From assembly GCA_018400515.1 (NCBI GenBank), contig JAGYMR010000084.1, positions 1 through 10,023 of the forward strand: a DNA stretch of 10,023 nt, written 5' to 3'. The DNA is from Tangfeifania sp. (lineage in GTDB: Bacteria; Bacteroidota; Bacteroidia; Bacteroidales; Prolixibacteraceae). A model generated the notes under the pieces. That model was not told the origin of the DNA and made no database searches. It saw only the letters and a program-made list of their open reading frames with translations. Below are positions 1 through 6,170 of the stretch, in pieces. The translations under genes were made by a program, and so were the position numbers. The first letter of the stretch is position 1, and each line of letters starts with the position of its first letter.

Positions 1-102
1 CAGTGGACGTTTGAACAACCAGGCGCTCAAATCCTGTCATACAGGGGTTTTACGCAAACGGAATCGATGCGGATTTTTTTTGTTTACGCCTGAAGGCGGG
101 AA
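1..102. other. Left-edge non-coding stretch with nested inverted repeats
   Basis: No gene is supportable here. The stretch lies just past the lnt stop codon. Positions 8-13 (CGTTTG) and 55-60 (CAAACG) are inverted repeats enclosing a tighter hairpin, CCTGT-cat-ACAGG at about 34-46, which can be extended by A/T pairs on each side. A second small hairpin, cgcc-tgaa-ggcg, lies near 88-99 with a T-run on its left side only. Neither has a T-run in the place needed for a canonical intrinsic terminator of lnt. The neighbour to the left is outside the window, so the role of these folds is unknown. Confidence 0.3.
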
Positions 103-1707
103 TCAGGAGCGTATAAAACGGTGCACCAGCAGAAGCAGAAGCAGCAGGCCTGCGATCAGGAGGGATATCCTTGCAATAAAATCGCCGTGCTTCACATAAA
201 AAGTAATCTCCCGGTTGGCGTTGAGCGATTGTTTGATGGCTGTTTCAGTCCACCAGCCGGTGACTTGCTGGAGGTCGCCCCGCTGATTGATAAAAGCCGA
301 GATCCCGGTATTCGCTGCCCGGGCAACACTGCGCCGTGTTTCAATGGCCCGGAGGCGGGCAAAAGAGAGGTGTTGTTTATAACCGGGCGTGTTACGCCAC
401 CATCCATCGTTCGTAATAACCACGATCAACCCGGCCCCTTTTTCAACAAACTTCGTCAGATATTCGCCAAAAACCGATTCATAACAAATCACAGGAGCCA
501 CCTTTAATCCGTCCTTCAGTTCAAAATTGGAGGGCTTTGCCTGGCGGCCCAAACTGCCGGTAGTCCCTCCCAGGTCGATGACAATATCATTTAAAACTCC
601 GAGATACCTCCGAAACGGCATTTTTTCCACTCCCGGAACAAGGATCGATTTATGATAGATCTGCGCTTCCCTGTTGCGCCCGATAAACACTGCCGAATTA
701 AAGACATCGTAAAAAACATCGTTGGCATGGCGGGCCGTGGGGGTGGCTTCTGCGGCATCCTTATAGACCCTGCTGGTAGATGCTCCGAAAATGATTTCAG
801 CACGGGGATATTGCTGCATCCATGCGGAAAGCTCCCGGAACAGAAAATTGGAGTGCAGGCGCGCTTCATTCCAGTCCGGATACCGTTCAAAAACGGTCTC
901 GGGTCCAATGACCAGATCAGTCGTTTCATCCGTCTTCCCGTCGGCCAAACGGGAAAATTTCCGGAGCTTCTCATTTTCGGCCTGCCGGTCATAACGTTCA
1001 GAATAAGGATCAATGCTGGGCTGAACGATCACAATATTGACGGGATCTTCCGCTTCAGTATAGGCATGGTACCTAAGGAAGGAATAGATCACCGGAAGAA
1101 CAAGCAATAGAAGCAGTGCGCCTCCGGGATAAATCAATCTTTTTACAGGAACCCGCTCCCATAACAGTAAGAGGAGTTTAAAGATCAATACATTCATGAT
1201 CAGGATCCAGAGAGTGCCCCCCAGGGTCCCGGTAAATTCATACCACTGGATCATTTTTACATTGCCGGCAAATCCGTTCCCCAGGATCAGCCAGGGCCAT
1301 TCGATATCCCAGTGGAAATGAAAAAACTCAAAAGAGATCCAGAAAACGACCAGGGCCACGTAGCCCAGTCCCGGATTAAACCGGCGCCTTGCCGTATGGG
1401 CCAGCCACCATACCAGGGACATGAGGAATGCGTTGGCCACGATCGCCATGAAGGCACCGGCAAGCGTTGCATAGGAGATCCACCAGGTAGTGAGTCCGTT
1501 CCAGACCAGGAATGCCAGAAGGGCATGCCCCCAGAAAGCGACGCTTTTATAGGCGGCTCTGTTTTCCACAAAAAAACGGTCCAGTATTAACAGGGGCACC
1601 AGTGCCACAAAAAGCAACCAACCGGGAAAACCAAGCCAGGAAAGGCTTAATAATACACCGGTTGAAATGGACAACACCAATCGAATAAACCGGGATGCTA
1701 GATTCAT
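103..1707 (-). CDS. lnt: Apolipoprotein N-acyltransferase (Lnt)
   Basis: This integral inner-membrane enzyme transfers an acyl chain from a phospholipid to the N-terminal cysteine of apolipoproteins, the last step of lipoprotein maturation. The 534-residue protein (E. coli Lnt is about 512) has several hydrophobic segments in its first ~212 residues, a nitrilase-fold domain from about 222 to 490, and one C-terminal membrane helix (about 510-530). The Glu-Lys-Cys triad is visible: E270 in VIGPE, K353 in YHKS and C408 in VICYE. The loop glutamate is present as E361 (PGVEKMPF), the same 8-residue distance from the lysine as in E. coli. The ATG at 1705-1707 opens directly into the first hydrophobic stretch. 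It lies 154 nt downstream of two genes that themselves encode predicted lipoproteins. No Shine-Dalgarno sequence is seen. The family assignment is firm. Confidence 0.95.
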   Translation of the reverse strand: MNLASRFIRLVLSISTGVLLSLSWLGFPGWLLFVALVPLLILDRFFVENRAAYKSVAFWGHALLAFLVWNGLTTWWISYATLAGAFMAIVANAFLMSLVWWLAHTARRRFNPGLGYVALVVFWISFEFFHFHWDIEWPWLILGNGFAGNVKMIQWYEFTGTLGGTLWILIMNVLIFKLLLLLWERVPVKRLIYPGGALLLLLVLPVIYSFLRYHAYTEAEDPVNIVIVQPSIDPYSERYDRQAENEKLRKFSRLADGKTDETTDLVIGPETVFERYPDWNEARLHSNFLFRELSAWMQQYPRAEIIFGASTSRVYKDAAEATPTARHANDVFYDVFNSAVFIGRNREAQIYHKSILVPGVEKMPFRRYLGVLNDIVIDLGGTTGSLGRQAKPSNFELKDGLKVAPVICYESVFGEYLTKFVEKGAGLIVVITNDGWWRNTPGYKQHLSFARLRAIETRRSVARAANTGISAFINQRGDLQQVTGWWTETAIKQSLNANREITFYVKHGDFIARISLLIAGLLLLLLLVHRFIRS

Positions 1708-1748
1708 CGAAATAATTTTATTACTGTTAACAAATAAATTTATTATAG

Positions 1749-1770
1749 ATTCCTGAACAGGAATAATTCC
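1749..1770. repeat. Two overlapping palindromes upstream of lnt
   Basis: ATTCCTGAACAGGAAT (1749-1764) has 6-bp arms around a 4-nt centre, and GGAATAATTCC (1760-1770) is a second palindrome sharing the GGAAT arm. The middle arm can therefore pair with either side. On the minus strand the pair lies about 42 nt before the lnt start codon and is followed by AT-rich DNA (TATAATAAATTTATTTG) that contains a 7-of-8 match to TAnnTTTG. It may be an operator or an RNA fold in the lnt leader. No T-run follows it, so a terminator is unlikely. Confidence 0.35.
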
Positions 1771-1861
1771 TCCCTTCTTTCATAGAGGAGTATTTCCGCA
1801 AAATATTCCCCCTGCCCTTTCATGTGGTGGGGAATGCTCCCCTCCCCTGCCCGGATGAAAT

Positions 1862-2776
1862 TCAGATCATATTTTTGGCAAAGATCGCCTTTATTTTCCT
1901 GCCGGTTGGTTCAAAAGTAAAATCAATTTTCCCCATCACCAATCCTCCCCACCAGGCCTGGTTGACGATTACCTGTTTCCCGTCCCTGTTTTCCAATGCC
2001 AGGGGCTCTTCCAGCCAGGTGTGGGTATGCCCGCCAATAATCAAATCGGTCATGGAGGTTCCGGCAGCAATGATTTTGTCGCTGATCCTTTCCCCCCGGT
2101 AATCGAGTCCCAGATGCGAAAGGCATACCACCAGGTCACATTTTTGTTCCCTTTTCAAAAAATTTTCCATTTCGCGCGCCACCTGCAGGGGGTTTTTTAA
2201 AATGGTATCTCCGAAACTATTTTTGCTTACCAGTCCGTCCAGTTCAATTCCCAGGCCATAGACGCCCACAGAGATCCCGGACCGGCGGAAAATCTTATAC
2301 CGGGGAATTTTCCCCGCCAGGACAGTGGTTGAAAAATCATAATTGGATGAGATAAGGGGAAATCCTGCATTCGGAAGCGGTTCCAGCAGACCGGACAGTC
2401 CGTTGTCAAATTCATGGTTCCCGATGGTACCGGCATCGTAGCCGGCAGCGGTCATTAGTTTTAGCATGAGCTCCCCTTTAAAATAATTGAAATAGGGGGT
2501 TCCCTGAAACATATCCCCCGCATCAAAAAGCAGGGTGTTGGGGTTTTGCTTCCTGAACTCCTTTGCCATGGCAGCAATGCGCGCCAGACCGCCCCGTCCT
2601 GCAAAACGGGGATCATCCCCTTCAAAGGGTTCAATGTGGGCGTGCAGGTCATTCGTATGCAGCACGGTGATGGTAATCACGTCATCCCGTCCCTGCAGTC
2701 CGCAACCGGATGCCGTTCCCAGGGCATATCCCGCAGCACCAATCCCCAGATTCCTGATAAACTTCCGTCTATTCAT
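1862..2776 (-). CDS. 5'-nucleotidase N-terminal (metallophosphoesterase) domain lipoprotein
   Basis: This is the catalytic half of an UshA-like 5'-nucleotidase, a dinuclear-metal calcineurin-fold hydrolase expected to dephosphorylate nucleotides outside the inner membrane. I chose the ATG at 2774-2776 over the one at 2794 because it places NRRKF, a twin-arginine motif, at the N-terminus, followed by a hydrophobic stretch and a lipobox ending at Cys25 (TASGC). It also cuts the overlap with the upstream gene to 8 nt. With that start the protein has 304 residues. Metal-site motifs occur in order: D43 and H45 (HTNDLHAH), GD at 87-88, GNHEFD at 119-124, H221 (SHLG) and GGHTH at 248-252. It stops where the nucleotide-binding domain would begin; that domain is encoded by the gene just upstream. 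The precise substrate is not readable from the sequence; UDP-sugar hydrolase or cyclic-nucleotide phosphodiesterase activity remains possible. Confidence 0.88.
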   Translation of the reverse strand: MNRRKFIRNLGIGAAGYALGTASGCGLQGRDDVITITVLHTNDLHAHIEPFEGDDPRFAGRGGLARIAAMAKEFRKQNPNTLLFDAGDMFQGTPYFNYFKGELMLKLMTAAGYDAGTIGNHEFDNGLSGLLEPLPNAGFPLISSNYDFSTTVLAGKIPRYKIFRRSGISVGVYGLGIELDGLVSKNSFGDTILKNPLQVAREMENFLKREQKCDLVVCLSHLGLDYRGERISDKIIAAGTSMTDLIIGGHTHTWLEEPLALENRDGKQVIVNQAWWGGLVMGKIDFTFEPTGRKIKAIFAKNMI

Positions 2777-3533
2777 AGGCAATCCTCCCGTCATGCCGGC
2801 CTTTCAATTTTATTCCCGCTTCCTGCTTCGCTTCCAGATGAGAAATAATGACATCCCGGATCTTTGTGCCGGTGGAAAAAAAAGCATCTGCTTCGGTCAG
2901 TACCTCCATCCCGGCTCCACCTTCAGCGACATAATCGTTGGTAACGATCCAGTAATCAGCCTCCTCCTGAAGAGGCTTCCCGGCGATCTCTATGCCGGTG
3001 GCCCGCCCTTCCGAAATTTGAAACCGGACCCCGCCGACACTGTCGCCCCCCTTCGCCGCCAGAATATCCAGAAAACGCCGGACCTGTTCCCCGTTCAACC
3101 GTAATAAAACCAACTCATTTTCAAAAGGCATCAGTTCAAAGATCTTTCCGACCGTAATTTCGCCTTCCGGAAGAAAGGTACGGATGCCGCCATAATTAAA
3201 ATATGAAATATCGGGCCCTTCGGCCTTCCCCGCTTTTCTCATCGCTTTGCGGCCTTCCTCAAGCAAGAGATCACCCAAAAAATTGGTGAGCCGGCTTTCA
3301 GGCCTCCCTTTTACCATCTTCTCTTCCGCTGTTGAAATGACCCGGGACATATCATTTTCCAACCTTCTCTTGTAGGGCATATATATTTTAACAAGCTGAC
3401 TATCAGTTAAATAATAATTGCCCTCCACGAAAATATTGCGGGGATCCACTGTTGTTTTCTCATACCCCGTGTGGCAGGAGGCGAAAAGAAAAAGCAAAGT
3501 TATCAACACAATATGGGTGAAAGATCGTTGCAT
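2769..3533 (-). CDS. 5'-nucleotidase C-terminal domain lipoprotein
   Basis: A 254-residue protein matching the substrate-binding C-terminal domain of 5'-nucleotidases (5_nucleotid_C), encoded on its own. A lipoprotein signal peptide ends at Cys20 (LFASC). Conserved stretches follow in order: SRLTNFLGDLL (about 80-90), the FNYGGIR loop (112-118), GEITVGKIFELMPFEN (about 124-139), and TNDYVAEGG (198-206). The segment after that, written GGDG(Y/F) in fused enzymes, reads GGAGM here. No metal-site motifs are present, so alone it should be catalytically inactive. Its stop overlaps the start of the metallophosphoesterase gene by 8 nt (ATGAATAG), which strongly suggests translational coupling and a two-subunit enzyme. 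The order is reversed relative to fused UshA: the C-terminal domain is translated first. The ATG at 3531-3533 follows an AT-rich divergent intergenic region with no Shine-Dalgarno sequence. Confidence 0.87.
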   Translation of the reverse strand: MQRSFTHIVLITLLFLFASCHTGYEKTTVDPRNIFVEGNYYLTDSQLVKIYMPYKRRLENDMSRVISTAEEKMVKGRPESRLTNFLGDLLLEEGRKAMRKAGKAEGPDISYFNYGGIRTFLPEGEITVGKIFELMPFENELVLLRLNGEQVRRFLDILAAKGGDSVGGVRFQISEGRATGIEIAGKPLQEEADYWIVTNDYVAEGGAGMEVLTEADAFFSTGTKIRDVIISHLEAKQEAGIKLKGRHDGRIAYE

Positions 3534-3562
3534 GTTTAAAAAATATTCTTAATACTTACAAT

Positions 3563-3581
3563 TATTTTTGTATTACGTTTG
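3563..3581 (+). promoter_or_regulatory. Two tandem TAnnTTTG (-7-type) motifs upstream of the amidase gene
   Basis: TATTTTTG (3563-3570) and TACGTTTG (3574-3581) both match the Bacteroidota -7 consensus TAnnTTTG, in the orientation of the downstream amidase gene. No clear TTTG lies about 19 bp upstream of either, so these are incomplete promoters. The second overlaps a direct repeat, TTACGT at 3573-3578 and 3582-3587. If used, transcripts would carry a leader of roughly 135-155 nt. Confidence 0.4.
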
Positions 3582-3617
3582 TTACGTATAAAAAATGAAA
3601 CGGTCATGAATAACATA

Positions 3618-3690
3618 AACACACGGGTGTATTATAAAACTTCACGGAAGTTCCATGTGTTACTTTTAAAAACCGAAAATGATAAACACA
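3618..3690 (+). promoter_or_regulatory. Possible alternately folding 5' leader of the amidase gene
   Basis: AACTTC-acg-GAAGTT (3638-3652) is a perfect 6-bp hairpin. It is enclosed by AACACA (3618-3623) and TGTGTT (3656-3661). The same TGTGTT can instead pair with a second AACACA at 3685-3690, with a TTTT/AAAA helix inside. The two pairings exclude each other, as in attenuators or RNA switches. I do not recognise a known riboswitch class, and there is no T-run terminator, so any effect would be on translation or RNA stability. The region is AT-rich, so chance pairing is a real alternative. Confidence 0.25.
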
Positions 3691-3727
3691 TAAAATTCTA
3701 CCTTAACAGAACAGCAAAAAAAACAAT

Positions 3728-4756
3728 ATGTTCGGCCCAAACTTACATATAAAAAAATATTTGGGACTTCCTTTCACCATTTTTTTGATTGGAATCTTTT
3801 TTTCCCATGCGCTATTTTCCCAGCCCAGGGAAGTCACGGCCAAAAGAGGGGAAGGCATCTACCGGATCCTTACCCGGAACGGACTTTCGTTTACAAAATA
3901 CAGGGATCATTTTATCGAACTGAACAAAGACCGGCTGGGAGAAGGGAACGTCCTGTATGAAGGGGTCAGCTACCAACTGCCCGGAACGGATGCAGAAGCT
4001 CCGGATCCTTCCGGATCCCGGAAAGTCCGGTTTCCCATTTTCGGAAAAGATTACGAAGAGATCACGGTAAGCAGTGATCGCCTGGAGGGTGCCGTATACT
4101 ACCTGATGGCCGGGCACGGGGGGCCCGATCCCGGAGCCGTCGGGAATTACAACAACCAAATGCTGTGTGAAGATGAATATGCCTACGATGTTACCCTGCG
4201 CCTGGGCCGGGAACTGATCGAAAACGGCGCAACCGTTTACATGATCACCCGCGACCCGGATGACGGGATACGGGAAGAAAACTACCTGAGGCCCGATAAA
4301 GACGAGCGGTGTTATCCCAACCAGCGAATCCCCATCAACCAGTTGCGAAGGCTGCGGCAGCGGACCCGGGCTGTAAACAACCTTTACCTGAAAAACAAGG
4401 GAGCTTTCCAGCGAATGATCGCCATTCATATAGACGCCCGCACCCATGGGGAAAACATCGATGTCTTCTTTTACCACGACCGTCGTAGTTCCAACGGGCA
4501 TAAAGCCTGCCGGATCCTGCAGAAAAAATTCCGCGAAAAATACCAGGAACACCAGCCCGGGCGGGGGTATAAAGGGACGGTCTCCTCCAGGGGGCTTTAT
4601 GTTGTCAAGCATACCTACCCGGTAGCCGTTTACATCGAACTGGGCAACATGAATCACCGCCGCGACCAGCAGCGGTTCATCGTTCCCAATAACCGGCAGG
4701 CTCTGGCGCACTGGCTTACGGAAGGTCTGATCCAGGATTACCGGACCAATAAATAA
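3728..4756 (+). CDS. Secreted N-acetylmuramoyl-L-alanine amidase (Amidase_3) with LysM-like region
   Basis: A zinc enzyme that cleaves the amide bond between N-acetylmuramic acid and the stem peptide of peptidoglycan, probably acting in the periplasm in cell separation or wall turnover. The 342-residue protein has an N-terminal signal peptide (hydrophobic about 11-30, likely cut after LFSQ). Residues ~34-86 resemble one degenerate LysM peptidoglycan-binding unit (from VTAKRGEGIYRIL to GVSYQLP). The catalytic domain runs from ~122 to 337. Its expected zinc ligands and acid are visible: H130 (AGHGGPDPGA), E148 (CEDEYAYD, in register with the family E-K-D-V helix), H234 (IAIHIDA) and E304 (VYIELGNM). 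Residues ~175-225 form a charged insert between the second and third motifs. The ATG at 3728 is the only plausible start and has no Shine-Dalgarno sequence. The DUF92 gene follows after 65 nt on the same strand. Confidence 0.9.
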   Translation: MFGPNLHIKKYLGLPFTIFLIGIFFSHALFSQPREVTAKRGEGIYRILTRNGLSFTKYRDHFIELNKDRLGEGNVLYEGVSYQLPGTDAEAPDPSGSRKVRFPIFGKDYEEITVSSDRLEGAVYYLMAGHGGPDPGAVGNYNNQMLCEDEYAYDVTLRLGRELIENGATVYMITRDPDDGIREENYLRPDKDERCYPNQRIPINQLRRLRQRTRAVNNLYLKNKGAFQRMIAIHIDARTHGENIDVFFYHDRRSSNGHKACRILQKKFREKYQEHQPGRGYKGTVSSRGLYVVKHTYPVAVYIELGNMNHRRDQQRFIVPNNRQALAHWLTEGLIQDYRTNK

Positions 4757-4821
4757 AACCGCGAACATTCATCCCGTTCAAACTGTTTTATGGGGTGTAT
4801 CGCTCAGGTAAAAGGTGCCAC

Positions 4822-6147
4822 ATGATAAAAAATGATATTCTTTACCGGAAACTGATCCACCTGCTCACAGGGCTTCTCGTTCTGACGCTGACTTATATAC
4901 TTAAAAAGGAAATCCTTTTGGGTATTCTTGCCGGTGGTGCTGTTTTCAGCCTGGCAACCTACCCCCTTCCTGCTTTCCGTCTTCTTCACAAAACCGCCCC
5001 CGGCAGCTGGGGGACCCTTTTTTTTCCGCTCGGCTTACTGGCAGCACACCTGGTTTTATACCATGCTCCGGCCCCTTTTTTCCGGATTGCCCTGCTTTTG
5101 GTAACCCTGTCCGATACAGCGGCCCACTTCTCCGGGAACATCCGCCAGGGAAACACCTATTTCCGGATCACTCCCGAACGGAAAAGTTTATTTGGGGTCC
5201 TTGCTTTCGCTTTCACAGCCTGGCTCATCCACCTGCTTTTGCTCCCGCACTCCCTGACGCAAAACACGACATTCACTCTTTTGGCGGTCCTTATCGCTGT
5301 AACAATGGAGGTCATCTCATTCCGGGGTTCCGACAATCTAAGCATCCCGCTGGGTACAGCCCTGTTTTTCAGAATAACGGCCACCCGGACGGCGGATGAT
5401 TACCTGTTCCTCCTTTTTCTGATTCCCCTGATAGCTGCCGGCGGTTATCTGCTTTTCCGATGGAGGGTTCTGACCCGGGCAGGAAGCATGTTCGCCGCAC
5501 TGCTTGGAATATACCTCTCCGGATTTTTAGGCGTGGAATGGACCGTTCCGATCCTTTTCTTTTTTGTCACATCGGTTGTGCTAACCAAAATAAACGCTTC
5601 AGTGAATGGCAGGGAAAAAATCTCCACTCCCCGCAATGCCTGGCAGGTTTGGGCCAACATCCTCCCCGCCACGGCTAGTTCGGCATTTTACCTGATTACC
5701 GGGGAGGCAATTTTTATTTTTTTCTTTATCGCCTTGGTGGCAGCGGTAACTGCCGATACGTGGGCAAGTGAGATCGGGCCGCTTTTCAATAAAAAATGTT
5801 TTTCGCCCGCCGACCTCCGAATCAGGAACGCAGGCATTTCCGGAGGCATTTCTTTTGCCGGTAGTCTGGCAGCACTTGCAGCCTCTTTCAGCACGGCCGC
5901 TGTGTCCTGGGTCCTGTTTTTTGACCGTTTTGAAGTGCGTTCCGTTTTGCTGATCACGGCTTCCGGTTTTTTGGCTTCATTTGTTGATTCGATGCTGGGG
6001 GCCTACATTGAGCCGGGCCTTTTAAAAAAGAAATTTTTCCGCGCATCCCGGCCGGCCTCCCGGGAGCGAATGACGCCCAATGACCTGGTCAACATTGCAG
6101 GTTCCTCCTCGGCCCCCCTATTCATGCTTGCACTGGAGATGGTCTGA
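4822..6147 (+). CDS. Fused dolichol/phytol-kinase-like (VTE5/Sec59) and DUF92 (VTE6-like) membrane protein
   Basis: A polytopic membrane protein joining two families that phosphorylate isoprenoid alcohols. I chose the ATG at 4822 (441 aa), preceded by AAAAGGTG, over a GTG at 4795, because RKLIH then falls at residues 9-13, as in CTP-dependent polyprenol kinases. Further half-one motifs are SDTAAHFSG (97-105), KSLFG (121-125) and E163 followed by DNLSIPLG (171-178); these are the hallmarks of the dolichol/phytol kinase family. The second half (about 215-441) carries DUF92 signatures: ADTWASEIG (311-319), NAGISGGISFAGS (336-348), DSMLGA (389-394) and NDLVNIAG (420-427). Plant and cyanobacterial VTE5 and VTE6 carry out the successive phytol to phytyl-phosphate to phytyl-diphosphate steps. 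A bifunctional prenol kinase is therefore inferred. The natural substrate is unknown. It converges on a UbiA prenyltransferase gene. Confidence 0.85.
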   Translation: MIKNDILYRKLIHLLTGLLVLTLTYILKKEILLGILAGGAVFSLATYPLPAFRLLHKTAPGSWGTLFFPLGLLAAHLVLYHAPAPFFRIALLLVTLSDTAAHFSGNIRQGNTYFRITPERKSLFGVLAFAFTAWLIHLLLLPHSLTQNTTFTLLAVLIAVTMEVISFRGSDNLSIPLGTALFFRITATRTADDYLFLLFLIPLIAAGGYLLFRWRVLTRAGSMFAALLGIYLSGFLGVEWTVPILFFFVTSVVLTKINASVNGREKISTPRNAWQVWANILPATASSAFYLITGEAIFIFFFIALVAAVTADTWASEIGPLFNKKCFSPADLRIRNAGISGGISFAGSLAALAASFSTAAVSWVLFFDRFEVRSVLLITASGFLASFVDSMLGAYIEPGLLKKKFFRASRPASRERMTPNDLVNIAGSSSAPLFMLALEMV

Positions 6148-6170
6148 TCCGCCGGAAGTTCCCGCCGGAT
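6147..6170. terminator. Inverted repeat between the convergent DUF92 and prenyltransferase genes
   Basis: ATCCG-c-CGG-aagttc-CCG-c-CGGAT is a 24-nt GC-rich inverted repeat with one C/C mismatch in each arm. It sits exactly between the two opposed stop codons (TGA 6145-6147 and TAA 6170-6172). Neither strand has a T-run directly after it, so it would be an atypical bidirectional terminator or transcript-end stabiliser rather than a canonical intrinsic terminator. Confidence 0.4.

Noticed and set aside
1..41. Minus-strand open frame from an ATG at 39-41 to the left edge
   Set aside because: Only 13 codons are visible, with no start context or homology, so a gene cannot be supported.
20..45. 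TCAAATC stretch resembling a tRNA T-loop
   Set aside because: In tRNA register the flanking five bases do not pair, and no acceptor, D or anticodon arm fits around it.
88..99. Hairpin CGCC-tgaa-GGCG with a nearby T-run, considered as the lnt terminator
   Set aside because: The T-run lies on the upstream side in plus orientation and is an A-run after the stem on the lnt strand, so the geometry is wrong for an intrinsic terminator of lnt.
2535..3104. 189-codon plus-strand frame opposite the nucleotidase genes
   Set aside because: It spans the junction of two well-supported minus-strand genes, and its translation has the Arg/Pro/Ser/Cys-rich look of an antisense shadow.
3812..4768. 318-codon open frame on the minus strand opposite the amidase gene
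   Set aside because: It mirrors the amidase codons, has a proline/valine-rich sequence with no recognisable domain, while the plus strand shows all zinc ligands of Amidase_3.
4795..4821. GTG start adding nine residues to the prenol-kinase fusion
   Set aside because: The ATG at 4822 has an AGGTG-like site upstream and puts the conserved RKxxH at the usual distance from the N-terminus.
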